Shown: positions 13,501 through 26,242 of the stretch, piece after piece | How positions within the stretch are numbered: the first letter of the stretch is position 1 | Layout of the letters: every line of letters starts with the position of its first letter | DNA from: Chimonanthus salicifolius | Lineage: Eukaryota; Streptophyta; Magnoliopsida; Laurales; Calycanthaceae | Direction: 5' to 3' | Assembly: GCA_013350335.1 (NCBI GenBank) | Contig: CM023539.1 | Location: 21,062,448 to 21,126,447 of the forward strand | Length of the DNA stretch: 64,000 nucleotides | Program-made: the position numbers and the translations under genes | The notes under the pieces: generated by a model | The model's database searches: none | What the model saw: the letters and a program-made list of their open reading frames with translations, nothing else | What the model was told of the DNA's origin: nothing

Positions 13501-14965
13501 CCATTCTTTTTCCTCATTAAAACTCTTTAACTTCACTAACATTTATTCATTAACATCTTAAAATCATAAATCCCCCTTCCATGGTTTTGATCTTAAAAAC
13601 CCCATTTAAGCTTACTTAATTACTCACCATAATTCCTTCCAAAAATCACACACATTTCATGCTTAAATAAATTTCATTACATAATGTCCTTAATGTATTT
13701 ATTTTTCCTTAACCTAATTTATCCACTTTTCCATCCTTCCATTTGATGGATTTGAGATCCAAGGCCTATGATTATTTGGCCACCATCCAATTTAACAAGA
13801 ATGGATCCCAAAACTTAAACCCTAAAAATCCAAATCTCTTGTTTAGGAATTACTTACAATCCGACGCCTCCTCCGACTTTCGTCACTCCCATCGGCTTCC
13901 TTGGCCTCCTTTCTTCTTCCTCTCCTTGTTTGATCGGCTAAGGTGCTTGATCCATGGTGAAAACACCATAGCTTGGGTCGGCCAAGATGGGGTGTGCTTG
14001 AGAGAGGGAGAGGAGGAGATGGTGATAAAGAAGATCCCAACCTTTGATCTTGGAGTGGTGGGCCTTTGCTTTGAATTTTTTCTTCTCTTTCTAGTTTTCT
14101 TTTCTTCTTTCCTCCATGGTTTCTCTTCTTCTTTCTTCTCCTTAGGTGTAGGACGGTTTTGAGAGTGAAAGAGATGAAGTGAGTGAAATGAGGATGGAAT
14201 TTGAGAGATGAGATGAAGTCATCTCCTTTTGATTGGTTAAGATACACTTTACCATTAATTTCTCCCACCAACCCACATAAGATTTTTATCTTGCTTTATG
14301 GTGGTGGTTGGGATAACTACCACCCAAGTCCAACGTGTTTGAGCTTTAGTGATAAGGTGGAATGGTTTGGGTCTTCCATTTGACCATTTGACCACCCTTT
14401 TTATTAGCTTAATTGATTAATTAATTGGATCATTAGGTTAATTTAATTAATTCCCACTTTAACTTAATTCCATTACTTAAATTACCTTCATACATCCACC
14501 CATGGTTGACCAATTCAACCATGGTAGCCGGCCCCACCAATCCTTGGTCAACACGCCACCTCACTTGGTGAGGTGGAGGTGGGTTCCAATCGGCCACATC
14601 ACCTTGATCTAATTCAAATTAACTTAGGTGATTTAAACCCATTCAATTCATTCCCACTTATTGGATCACCATTGGGCCCATGGCCCAATTAAATTCACCC
14701 TTACCCATTTACCTTAGAGCTTTACATTATCTTGACCCATTGGGTCCCAAATGGTTATTGGGCCAATTTGACAATCCTTGGCCCCATTGACCATCATTGA
14801 CCATTTAAATGATTTTAAATCCAATCCATGGTCCATTGGGCCATACTTGGGCCTTTGTCCATATTTTGATCCATTCACCATTTATTCCATAAAATTTCCA
14901 ATTTCCACCATTTAAAATAAATAATAACCACATATATATTTATTTACAAATTCCGGGCCATTACA
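10569..14965 (-). mobile_element. Family A solo LTR, TSD GGCTA
   Basis: Plus-strand reading begins TGTAACGCCCACCCC and ends CCGGGCCATTACA, so the LTR runs on the minus strand from TGTAATGGCCCGG. The TSD GGCTA is exact at 10564-10568 and 14966-14970, within element B's LTR. At 4397 bp it is longer than most copies. Its hairpin interval is AT-rich, built of TTAAAA/CCATT runs, with only two complete stem-loops (about 11976 and 13073). This marks a diverged subfamily. Confidence 0.93.
11912..13857 (-). other. Predicted long intron in the solo LTR 10569-14965
   Basis: The minus-strand donor is GTAAGT (ACTTAC at 13852-13857), after an exon end within GGAGGAGGCGTCGGATT. The acceptor is TATAATAAG|GTACCGG with exon 2 from 11911. 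The length is about 1.95 kb. Splice-site motifs are kept although most of the stem-loops found in other copies are missing, which fits selection on splicing more than on the hairpins. Confidence 0.6.
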
Positions 14966-16255
14966 GGCTAAATGTTATAATGGTTGTGAGGGGACTCAGT
15001 CTACCCGAATAGTTGGAAATCAACCACTAGCCTTGTTGAAGGTCCAATAATTATGTTCGAATTGGATGAATATTTTATTGTCTGTTATAGAGTTATTTTT
15101 TATGTTATTAATATAGATTTATGATATTGTGTTGTCATAGTAATAATATTGTGATATGAATTATTGTTATGCATGTATGATATTGTTGAGATTGATTTTG
15201 ATGTTTTAAAACATGTACATGGTGTTTATGTTAATTTGAGATCATATAATCTTGTTTAGAGTATAGTGTTGATGATGAGATTCATGGCATGTTAATATGG
15301 TAGACATGGCACTGAGTATGGCATCTTCATATTCATGGGAGGGGCATGGAGGTGAGCTGTGATCTTTCATGTAGACCACGACAGTGGTAGTGTATAGCCT
15401 CGCTTTTAGTGAGTAGTACCACATTTGTGGTAAGTTTGGATTCTTAAGCCATGAAAGGTCACGTCGACTGCTATTTGGTGGTAGTGTTAGCCTCGCTTCG
15501 GCCGGTAGGCCACTTCATGTGGTGTCGTGTTTGCCTCACTTCGGCGGGTAGGCCACCAAATACAGTAGGTGTTGTTGTGGATGAATGAGGTATTGAGCAC
15601 TGTACATTGCATGGCATAAAGCATGGACATTAAATGCATATTCAATTACTTATACTTTTAATATTTCTTTATTTGTGTTGCATTTAGTATATTGGAGATA
15701 TCATTTTTGGATATGTGCTATTGTATTTCATCACTGGGCTGGGAGCTCACACCTTTACATTGCAGGTAATCCTCTGAATTTAAGATTGGAGGACGACGTT
15801 GAAAATTAGAAGTTACTATGGATGAATATTTAATTTCTTAGTTAGGTGTTGGACTATGTCGATTGAGTTTAGTTATTGGATGTTTATTATTCTTTGAGAC
15901 TTAATTAGTTTATTCAAATAATTTGAGAAATTTAAGATTTATTAGTTGGTCTTATTTTTGTGGAATGGGTTGTGAGCAAAACATATATTTAATGTTGTTA
16001 TTAGATGCGTTATTCCCTGTATGTTGGTGGATGGCATTAGAATTTATATGATGTGTCAAGTTTTGGGCATGAAAGATTTGATGGCTTTATTTATTTCATT
16101 TATAAACTTAAAAAAAAAAATACTTATTTTTCTCCAGCCACAAATCTGTGATGTAAGACCCATTAGTTGCGTTGTTGCGTTGGATCACGCCCGTTCAGCC
16201 TGCAGTTAAGCGGGCCACGACCCATTTAGACTGTAGAAAGGAGCGGCGCATTACA

Positions 16256-16438
16256 GTTGGTATCAAAGCTTGGGTTCAACCCGCGGACTGTGAGTACGAG
16301 GTTGGGCCTGAGATTAGAGACAAGTTAGACCCTTTTTCTATCCTAGGTGAGTGAGGGTAGAAACTTTAAGAGGGTAGATTTTGGTAGTAGAATATGATGT
16401 CTTGATTTGTGATTAAAATATTAATAGTCAAGCATATG
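16256..16438 (+). other. Element B PBS and start of leader
   Basis: TGGTATCAAAGC at 16258-16269 is a tRNA-iMet PBS two bases after the LTR end. The leader continues as TTGGGTTCAACCC and is cut at 16438 by a family A LTR. It resumes at 23078, and gag starts at 23146. The PBS differs from family A's (AAAGC against AGAGC), which supports a separate family. Confidence 0.85.
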
Positions 16439-18514
16439 TGTAACGCCCCGCCCTTTTCCAACCTTCCAAAAATCAGAGTCTATTTTTCTTTTTTTATAAA
16501 TAAACAAGTGGAAGAGAGCGGGAGGTGTCACGACGCGAGCTAAGTTCGGACTTCCAAAGTCTGACCCTTAACTGGCCAACCATGTGTGCATGGTCTCAAT
16601 CATAATAAACAACACACACACGGAACTAAACAAGTCATGCGGAATAATACTAGACAAATTGCGGAACTAACTGATTGTGGAATTATACTGTACAGATAGC
16701 AAGTACAAGTCATCCAATAAAACTACTTAAATTAGATATCCATTATCAGAACTATAAACAAACCATAGCAAAGTTACTAGCTATTACATGTCCATAAATT
16801 GTAATTCAAATGACAGTAAAATATAAATCCAATCCAACACCCAAACGCTTAAGATTGGCTTCCCCCTGGGTCCTCGACCTTCTCTTTTCCTGCATTATCC
16901 TCTAAGGATAGAAATAGGGCGTTAGATCAACGTGCCCAGTAGGTTTTCCGATCAGGGCTACCACACTGGTTAGTATATAAAAACATGCATATATCATAAT
17001 ATTTGATCATCAAAAACATATAAAACCCATGCTATGTATGTGCGTGCAAATGTAATGAGTCCCACCCATCACAAGTATACATAGCTAACATTTGACGGGA
17101 CTCTCACGTCAAGGTAATCCAGAGTACTCCACATTTCCTCTTAATAGAACTCCCATGTCAAAGTAATCCAGAGTACTCCTCATTTCCTCTGGATAGGACT
17201 CTCATCATTAAGTTATCCCATAATCATCACCCCATGCCATGCATGAGATATCAATGAATATATGTCATTTGTAAATATATATTTCATCATTCAAAACCAA
17301 TTTGAAACATAAAACAATAACAATATATCTCATAAAAACCATGATAAAACCAATTATAAAAGTGGTTACAAGTAGGTAGGAAACCTACAGAAACTTCGCT
17401 TAAGTGTCCGTTCCTTTTAAGCTTCAACCGATCACGATTCGCGTGCCGTTCAAATCCCGTTACCTTGTTTTTACAACAGCAAGTTAATAACATATCTTCT
17501 TGATTTCTAATCAAGTCTAGATCCCATAAACCATCTTGTGGGGTTCGACCATACCCATGGCTGAACCTCACCCACTTTAATTTGATCTTTCTTTTTATTT
17601 AATCCTCATTAAAACATCTCATATTACAAACATACCTTGGTAGGGTTCGGCCATACAACATGGCCGAACCATACCACTTTGGTTTGACTCCTCTTTTAAG
17701 TCCTTTAATCCTTTTCTATCCATATTTGCATTATTACCTGTATTTACAGCTTTGCCACTAGACTTAAACCATGTTAAAACCAACATCCATAACCAATCCA
17801 CGTTAGTGGGGTTCGGCCATATTACTTGGCCGAACCTCACCAATTTGTTTTTTTTTTTTTTATCCTTTTTCCATCATATATAATGGCTGATATTTACTTA
17901 TCATTAAGTCCAAGATAAGCATAAATGATTCGTTAATCCAAATACCCATTCAAGGGTCCATTTATCCCATAAAAACAGTTTATGGGGTTCGGCCATGTGT
18001 GGTCCTCTTACTCAATGATTCCATCCTTTATATACAAATTAGGCTCTACTCTTTAACCATGATAACCACATGGTTCAGCCATCCAATGGCCAACCCAAAA
18101 CAGTAACCTTATCTCCATTTAAATCACATAAAAACCCCATAATATTGTATGGTTTTTATCTCTCAAAAACCATCACAAATTACCATATAATTATCATATC
18201 ATTTCATGGGGTTCGGCCATCCAAGACCGAACCCTATGGCCCATAATTTGAACTTCTTATCAAATACTTAGCCTCATTAAAACATGTAAAAATCTCCATG
18301 GTTTTGCATGGTTTTTAACCTTCAAAAACCATCAAAATACCCAAATAATTTCATGGGGTTCGGCCATCCAAAGTGGCCGAACCCAATGATCCATTTTTAT
18401 CATTTTTAAACAACCTTTACCCAAGGGTTAAATCCTTGATGAATTCGGCCATTCCATGGCCAAATCATGACATTCAAATCCATGATTTAATACCCTTTCA
18501 ACTTGCATTTTAGG

Positions 18515-21500
18515 TGTCACGCCCTGACTCGAAGGGTGGGCCCGGAATGCAACTGATTTTTTTTTTTTTGAAAGATAAACTGAACCAACTCACAAGCATT
18601 CTAACTGGGCCGGATCAACGGTTAGGCCCAGAGGTCACACATGATCCTAACATGTGGACTCAAACACATACCATAAGTCTACTCCACAAAAGAGACATAA
18701 CAATAACATCAACACATAATATGAGAAGAATTAACCATTGATTTCAACATTCAAAACGTTGTCTCAAACCACTACAAAGGCAACATAGCCTAGTACATCA
18801 AATTAACACAAATTAAGTACCACATTCGGTACTTAATAAAAGTCAACGGTTCCAAGAACCAACAGGAAAAGATCAGGGTATTCCCCTCTGGGGGAATCCC
18901 AAAACACTGTTTCAGCTTATCCACCCTAAGCTCGAAAAATAGGGTCCTCCTCCTCGGGTTCATCGCTTGAAAGGTGAGTGGTGTGAGCTAACTAGCCTAG
19001 TGAAGGAAATATAATAATGCAGTTTAAGTAAAGATATAACAGGTTAGCAACAGTTCAATATCACATGTTTGATAACAATAAGCATAATCTCAAGTAATAC
19101 ATCAACATCATCAAACACTGCCATCATCCACCGTAACGCCTGCAGACTACGCTGAGACCAGTATTGAGTCCCAACACGGTCAAAATACATCCTTGCAAGT
19201 ACATCTCCGGCTCTGACTTAGCCGATACTGACACCCTCAAGTCAGCAACTGACGACAGCATGGTCCGCCCATGGTCAAGTAGACATAAACCATCTCTCAT
19301 ATGGCCGATATTGGTTCAATAGCCCAGGTACGTGGAAGCAGTCTTACATACTCATACGATCAACATCGTAATATCACAATCATCATCAGCACTCTTACCA
19401 TAGTGCATCATGTCTAGGCACATGAGTGGGTTCATCAAAACTGAAACCACTCATTGCTCAATACTCATCTCATCATAAAACCTGTTTACAAAATCTACAG
19501 AGTTAAGTTCCCTCACCGTGATGTGTGGTTTACGCGGTCTCTGATCAAACAACACACAAGTGCACAATCAATATACATAACAAATACGTACACATACGTA
19601 GTATTTGGAAATCATACGTTTTCCTACAAAATATCCAGGGTTCATGGAATTGAGTCTCCTACTTGGTTTCTATCCTTTTTAAATTAATATAATAATAGAA
19701 AGGGGCTCAGTCCAAAACTCATATTGACTTTTGGATATTGATCAGATTGACTTATTGAGTTAGGTCTAGATCCTCGGGTCACTTCTCGGTTGTCTTCTGG
19801 ATAAGACCAGATCTGACATTTTGAGTTAGACCTCGAGGTCACCCAGTGCCCAACTATAGTGTCGGCCTGAAAGTGAATCACTCAGTGCTCGACCAATAGG
19901 GTCCGCCTGGAAGCGGATACAATAATAAGAGAAAAGGGGTTAGTACACTTTTAATTAACAAGGGGGGGGGGGGCATAAATCATCACATCATTAATCACAA
20001 CAATATTAATCAAGATCAGACAAAAACAACAATCAAATAATATTTTATCACTTAAAAACTGTGTCCCTCGGAACCGGGTACAGTGGCTTCGGATCATCCG
20101 AACCACACCTAATCTAAGTCACTGACCTCGGAACATGGTCTGACTTCGGATCGTTCGAAGGTTAGGTCTCGGACCTTCCGAAGTCCATCCGAACCGATAA
20201 AAACAGAGAAAACAATCTCGGTGGGTCTGTATGCTCGGAACGTTCGAAGTCTGGGTTCAGAATGTCCGAGTGGGTTCGATCCTTCCGAGCTTGGATCGGT
20301 ACGTCCGAAAAGGGTCTGGCTTGCCTCGGGCGTAACTGGGCTTCGGGTGAAGCTCGGAACGTCCGAGGGTGAAGCAGTCGGACCGTCCGAAGATCGGCTC
20401 TCGGACCTTCTGAGAGTCGTCTTCGCCACTGTCTGTAACGGCAGACAGTGACGGCAGTCGGGCAGTGAAATGCGATCCCGAAAATGGAGGGTCTATCAGA
20501 CTCGGTTTTCACATCTGTCTGGTCTGATGGGCTCCTCTAGGAGTCCTCTTTCCATAGGGAATGTTTGGAGCCTTGAAGCTCACTGGGCCATCCGATTTAA
20601 ACAGTGAAAGCTCACGGGTACATGAAACCCATGGTTTTTCCTTAGATTTAAAACTGGTTTTTCTCACTGAAAACAGAGCCAAAATTTGATTTTTTGGATT
20701 CAAAACCGATTGGAATTTGAAAAGGAATGCAAAGGATACCTTTGCTGAGGTTCCTGGGCTGAAATCCGGAATTTGAAATGCTTTCTTCTAAGCTTACTGT
20801 TACTAAAAAAAAAAAGCTTAAAGCAGGGGTCTCGGTTGGGTTTTTCTGGATTTGAAATAGGGAATCAGAAAACTTGAGAGGTAGAGAAGAAGGGCAGATA
20901 TTGTTGGGGGTTTAAACTGAGGAGAGGAGGCTCGATTATATAGATTTTTGGCCGGGAAATCAGGCCGAGCAGCCACTGCATGCAGCCGCATACAGCGTCC
21001 GCTGACGCTTGCAACAGTAAACCGTCGGGTTTTCTGCTGGTTGCAGATTAGTCCCCCAACTATTTCCAAATTACAGATTAGTCCCAGGTTTTAATAAAAA
21101 CCGATTTTAAAACTAAAAGTAATAATTTAAAAACTCAAAATATTAATCCAACCTTACCGATAGGTCGGGTTTTGAAAACCTTGGTCACCATAAAAATTTT
21201 AGATTTTAAATCTTAATAAAAATCATTTATTTAAATAAGAACCATAATTTACCAATATTTACTTAATTAAACAAATGTAAAAATAACCAATTCTATATCT
21301 TATTTTGAAGTGAAATGAAATAACTAGACCATTCTTAAAATGGTCTAACACCAAATACCATTTTCAAAATTTATCTCTTTTCTGAAATTATTTAAAATAA
21401 TTAAAACTCCCTTTCGGGGTTTTGACGGGCGGGTTTTAAATACCATTTTCTGAAAATCAATTCATTTTAAAATCGAAAATGCAAATCCTTTATTAAGGAA

Positions 21501-21732
21501 AATATTATCAATCAATAATAATCACTCATCAACAAAATTTATAAAATAATCATAGCAAGTGGTAAAATTACCAAAATGCCCCTCCAGCTGAACGAGCTGG
21601 ATCACTGAGCTCACGAGCTCGGATTGGGCCTCAACTGGGCTTCCCTCGAAGCCCTAACTGTAATCTTCGAGATTAACCGGTTAAACAGGATTATCAAGCT
21701 AAAACACGCCTAATCTGGGGCAGGGTATTACA
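18515..21732 (-). mobile_element. Third-family solo LTR (family C), TSD TTAGG
   Basis: It begins TGTCACGCCCTGACTCG at 18515 and ends GGGGCAGGGTATTACA at 21732, 3218 bp, with exact TSD TTAGG (18510-18514 and 21733-21737). The minus orientation is inferred from the reversed GTTAGCTCACACC block near 18990 and the poly-T near 18552, which matches an A-run before LTR 3' ends in family A. No family A modules are present. A CpG-rich motif cluster lies at 20070-20420. No PBS follows, so it is a solo LTR. Confidence 0.85.
20070..20420. repeat. CpG-rich cluster of TCGGA-C-TCCGA motifs
   Basis: About a dozen imperfect copies of TCGGAACGTCCGA or halves of it lie within 350 bases, in an otherwise AT-rich region. 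Long open frames occur on both strands at once, as expected from CpG-rich repeat sequence without stops rather than from a gene. The position within the minus-strand LTR would suit U3 or U5 regulatory sequence, but no function is visible. Confidence 0.6.
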
Positions 21733-23145
21733 TTAGGTCTAATTAAAATATCTAAAAATTGTTCATCATATTGCATGGTTTTTAACTTGCAAAAACCATC
21801 AACATAACCATATTATTTCATGGGGTTCGGCCATCCAAAGTGGCCGAACCCTATGGTCCATGTTTTCTATCTTTTTAAACATCATTATTCATAATCTAAA
21901 CCTTTGGTAGATTCGGCCATCCCATGGCCAAATCATGTTCCATTTAACCAACTTTATTAATCAAAATTCTATGGAGTACTTACCAATTCTCTAAGCCTCC
22001 TCTTGCCTTTGATCCTTGCTTTCTTCCATCTTGCTTCCTTCCTTCTTTCTTCCTTAGTCTCTAGCCGAATAGGTGCTTGATCAATGGTGAAAACACCAAT
22101 AGTTGGTTCGGCCAAGGAGGTAGGTTCTTGAGAGAGGCAGAGAGATGAGAATTCTAAGGTTTCTTTGGGTGACAATCGGCCAAGGGGTGTGGTGTTTTGT
22201 TTTTGTTAAACAGCCCCATATCAATCCTCATCAATCCTTGATCAAACCAAGGAGACACTTGTTGCCAACCAAGGCATCCCTTGGCACTCCCAACGTTGGA
22301 GCTTTGGGTTTCCATCATGAGATGGAAACTCTCCCAATTCCCATGCCATTCCATTGGTTTTCATGCATCAACCATTAATTCCAATCCGCGAACGTGTGGG
22401 ACTTGTTTTCTTGGTGATGTTTGAGACCAGGGCAACTCTTCATATCCCATTTGAGTCACTTGAATTCAAGGTCCCTTTGATTTCCAACTCGACTCACCCA
22501 ACTCACTACACTTAATGCCATTCATTTAATGCACTTGAGTCAACTCCATTACTTGATTTAATTCCAACTCACTTCAGTCCCAACTCAACCTGATTTAACT
22601 CATATTTGAGCTCACTTGAGGGTCCACACGGTCAACCATGGTCAACATGGTCAACTCGACCCATTGGGTCCCCATTTAGCCCATGGATTCAATTTGACGC
22701 CATGACCCACTTATGGGTGCTTTAGCCCTTTGCATGTGGTTTACACACTTGTATGAAGCCTACCCATTTATCATTCACCTCATTTCCAATCAATTTAGCT
22801 TAACCATAATAAAATTGAGCTTACCCAATGGTCAAATAAGTCCACCATGACCCATTGGGTCCCAATTGGGTCCTTTGACCCAATTAACCACTTTGACCCA
22901 ATTTGATGTACATTACCCATTTACTTAAATTTGGTCCTTATAATATGTTCATAGGGTCTTAATTTGAACAATGGGCCCCACCATTTTCTCATTTACAATC
23001 ACATCTATTAAATTTACCATTCCAGTGGCATTTTCGTAAATATTCATATCTTTGAAAAGTCAGGGTGTTACAATATGTACTAATGGAAAAGAATGTTGGT
23101 GTTACCTAATAGTGAAATTGATGTATTTCTCTTGGTTTTACTAGA

Positions 23146-24262
23146 ATGGCTGGACCGAACAATCGTCGAGGAAAGAGAGGAGGTAAGGCTAGATCTGCAA
23201 ATCGAGAGGCTATCAGAGAAACTTATATTGAGGGTGTAGTGGAGAGTACGGTTTTAGGAGGGTCTCAGAGAATCTTCCACATCCACTTCCACCACCTCCT
23301 CCTCCTCCTCCTCCTCCAGTGAATGCAGATCTGAATACCATGTTGACGGTAGCACGAGAAGTTTTGACAATAGTGCAACAGACTCATGGCACAAACCATG
23401 CTCATCTAGAAACGAGGGAAATTGTGGCAATCTGGGAATTCAAGCGCCAACACCCTCCTATGTTCAGAGGAGATGTGGAACCGGTAGATGCAGAGCGTTG
23501 GTTGAAGTAGGTAGAAAGGATTATGGATAACATAGGTGTCCAAGAGGATGATCTCCGTATTATTCTGGCCACTATGCGGCTGAGTGGTGCAGCAAAGGAT
23601 TGGTGGACCGATCTACAAGGACTGGATGAAGAAGTAGATACTTGGATGCATTCTTCGAAGCTTTTCTGGCTGAGTACTTTTCTCTACGGGCTCCTCAATC
23701 AAAAATTTCAAAATTATTTGACTTGAAGCAAGGCAATGATATTGTGGTTCAGTATGGGACCAAATTTAAGGAATTGGCACACTATACTACAAATATAATT
23801 ACTACAGAGGAGATGAAGGCTAGGAGGTTTGAACAGGGACTTCGTCCCCTGATCAGATTTTCTATCGGTGGGTCAGAGCTTTCCACCTTTACAGAAGTGT
23901 ACCATAGGGCCATCGAGATTGAGGAGGCAACATCAGAAGCCTTCCAGACTTCAAATCAAAGACCTTTTAGTGAGATGAGGTCCGATGTCGGAACGTCAAG
24001 AGGAGAAAACCTGATACTCCGACTAATCAAAAGATTTTTTCTGGGCAGCGACAATCATCAGATGGTCAGAAACATGTACAGTGTTACAATTGCAATCAGT
24101 GGGGACATACAGCTAACAGATGTCGCCAATCTCCAAAGCAAATTCAGCAATCTCGAGGTCTGGTACAATGCTAAATTTGTAAGGAGATGGGTCATATCTC
24201 GACATATTGTCCGCAAAGGACTGGATCTTCTCAGTCATTTCCAATTGTCCAGCCAGTTCCTA
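23146..24262 (+). pseudogene. gag: Element B gag, broken by frameshifts and stops
   Basis: The start MAGPNNRRGKRGGKARS is basic, followed after a frameshift (about 23265-23310) by a polyproline run. The conserved Ty3-gypsy gag core follows: FKRQHPPMFRGD at about 23440, then WWTDL and FLAEYFSLR, with a stop at 23508-23510 and a shift near 23640. After another shift near 24000 come two CCHC zinc knuckles: C-Y-N-C...H...C at 24082-24123, and a second at 24169-24210 whose second residue is now a stop (TAA, 24172-24174). The protein would have formed the particle and bound RNA through the knuckles. It is clearly inactive. Confidence 0.88.
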
Positions 24263-24329
24263 TAGCACCTGCAGTGTAGACAGGTGGCCAGTAATAGAAC
24301 ACATGACGTGGGCGTCCCGCAGCTCAAGG

Positions 24330-25100
24330 CCACATTTATGCTATGGGTCCCGTGGATGATGAGACTGCGGAACCTCCAGTGATGCAAGGTATGTTATTAT
24401 TGTTTGGTGAATGGTTAAGAGTACTTTTTGACTCTGGAACTTCTCACTCTTTCATATCTAGTCTTTTGGTTGGTCATCTGGATTTGTGCACGAATGAATT
24501 TGAAGAACCTGTGAATATTAAAAACCCCATAGAGAGATATACTAGAGTAATTAGAACTGTAAATCATGTTTATTAGCAATTGGAGGTGTGGAGTTAGAGT
24601 TTGAGCTACTTATGTTGGGTATGACTGGGTTTGAAGCTATATTAGGAATGGATTGGTTAACGGCTTATAAGGTTACCTTAGATTGTGCTCGGAGGAGAGT
24701 ATCTGGGTGCTCACCTTCAGGAGTTGTCTTTACCGAGAAGTTGAGTAAATCCCCCGGACCATATGTGACAAAGAATAAAATTGGTCATATAGCCAGTATG
24801 GATTGGGAGAATGTAAAGCCACCTGGATTAGAAATGCCTAAGGTGGTGTGTGACTTCCCAGATGTGTTTCCAGACGAGTTGACGCAGTTACCCCCAAAAA
24901 GAGAAGTTGAATTCTCCATAGACCTGCTTCTTGGAACTTCGCCTATTTCTATGCCACCATATAGAATGGCGCCAGCAGAGTTAGTAGAGTTGAAGCGTCA
25001 ATTGGCAGAACTAACCAAGGTTGGCGTCATCCGTCGGAGTACATCTCCTTGGGGTCTCCAGCTTTATTTGTGAAAAAGAAGGATGGCTTAATGAGTTGTA
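24330..25100 (+). pseudogene. pol: Element B protease and N-terminal reverse transcriptase, truncated
   Basis: Aspartic protease comes first: VLFDSGTSHSFIS with the catalytic D-S-G at 24430-24438, then a stop/frameshift near 24576, then AILGMDWL near 24636. The linker VCDFPDVFPDEL and the RT entry PPYRMAPAELVELK (about 24955) through RRSTSPWG at 25044-25055 follow in one frame. A one-base change then shifts to FVKKKDG. The polymerase stops at about 25095, before the catalytic YVDD region, where family A LTR sequence begins. The order gag-PR-RT and these motifs place it in Ty3-gypsy; the RT is too short for a clade call. Confidence 0.88.
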
Positions 25101-26188
25101 TAACCACCTAAGTCCAAAAAACATTCCTCATTGGGTTCGGCCATGGTGTATGGCCGAACCCATGGTCCATTATTTTTACTTATTTACCATATTGCCATTA
25201 TTCTATCCATGGCTAACCTTTCATTCATTTAAGCATACCTAAGCCCTATTTTGATCCACAAAATGGTTCATGGGGTTCGGCCATACACCATGGCAGAACC
25301 CTATGATGTCTAAATCCAATTTATCCATTGAATTATTTACCCTCCTTAGGTCCATAAACCAAGGTCCCTCCATGGGGTTTAACCATATATTTAGATTCAT
25401 TATTTTTTATCATCATCTACCATGTTTAAAATCAATTAAATTTACCACAATTCCCCATCATTTCCATGATCTAAAATCACCTTAGTCCAACAATATTTTT
25501 CCCTTTAATCCCTTCAAAAATCATTGATAACCTTCCATGGGGTTCGGCCATACACCATGGCCGAACCCATGGTCCATGGTTCTTTCACCAGTTATCATTT
25601 TAACACCATTTAAAATGATTAGTATTCCTTCCTTTAAAGCCCTTTTAAAATCCTTAACATGCATCTACAATTTCCATGCTTTGAAACCCATTAACATTAT
25701 TAAACAATCCACATAAACTCAATATCTAAGAAAACCCTAAGTCCATAAATATTCCTTGGTGGGGTTCGGCCATACTACATGGCCGAACCTCACCCTTTGG
25801 TTTTGTGCCATTCTTTTCAATTCTTTATGGTTCTCATACATACCTCCATTTAAGTCCTTTACAACCTTTTAAAATCACAAGCATGCTTCAATTATTTCTA
25901 TCTTTCAAATCCATTAAAAATATTAACAATGTCCTTCTTGTATGGCCGAACCCTATGGTTCATCCTTTTCATTAGACCTCATCATTCATCCCTTAATCTT
26001 TCTTCCATGGGGTTCGGCCATACACCATGGCCGAACTCTATGGTTCCTTATTTAAACAAAATCCATTAAAATACCTACCGGTTCCGCGACTCCTCCGGTT
26101 TTCCTTTCGCTCCAAATTGTTCTTCCGAGCCTTTCCTTCCTTAGCCTCTTCCTCCTTCCTTCTTAATCCTTTGGCCGAGAGTGAGAGC

Positions 26189-26242
<54 letters not shown>

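Larger units (their letters stand above)
9909..16255 (+). mobile_element. Element B 5' LTR (Ty3-gypsy), interrupted by a family A solo LTR
   Basis: It starts TGTAACACCAACTAGG at 9909 and ends GCGGCGCATTACA at 16255, directly before a PBS. Minus the nested LTR it is about 1.94 kb. GGAGCTCACACCTTTACATTGCAG near 15750 resembles the segment often found late in plant Ty3-gypsy LTRs. A short repeated block, CTTCGG plus GGTAGGCCAC, occurs at about 15493-15555. The right boundary is firm because of the PBS. The left boundary is inferred from TGTAAC pairing with TTACA. Confidence 0.7.
17464..21983 (-). other. Predicted intron of LTR 16439-23072 (contains a nested LTR)
   Basis: The donor on minus is GTAAGT (ACTTAC at 21978-21983) and the acceptor is AAAACAAG|GTAACGGG with exon 2 from 17463. 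Removing the nested LTR and duplicated target leaves about 1.3 kb, normal for the family. The stem-loop array occupies the interval on both sides of the nested element. Confidence 0.65.
16439..23072 (-). mobile_element. Family A solo LTR, TSD ATATG, itself interrupted
   Basis: It begins TGTAACGCCCCGCCCTTTT at 16439 on plus and ends CAGGGTGTTACA at 23072. The exact TSD ATATG lies at 16434-16438 and 23073-23077, in element B's leader. Without the nested third-family LTR the length is about 3.41 kb. It carries about ten GGTTCGGCC stem-loops and one GTTTCCATC/GATGGAAAC hairpin (about 22310). Sequence and module order closely follow the LTR at 668-8031. Confidence 0.93.

Noticed and set aside
13743..14271. 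Long frames on both strands (139 and 142 residues)
   Set aside because: They cover the purine/pyrimidine-rich exon 1 segment of a solo LTR, where one-sided composition removes stops.
20109..20512. Overlapping open frames of 76-116 residues on both strands
   Set aside because: They arise from a CpG-rich repeated motif inside a solo LTR; the products are low-complexity and match nothing recognisable.
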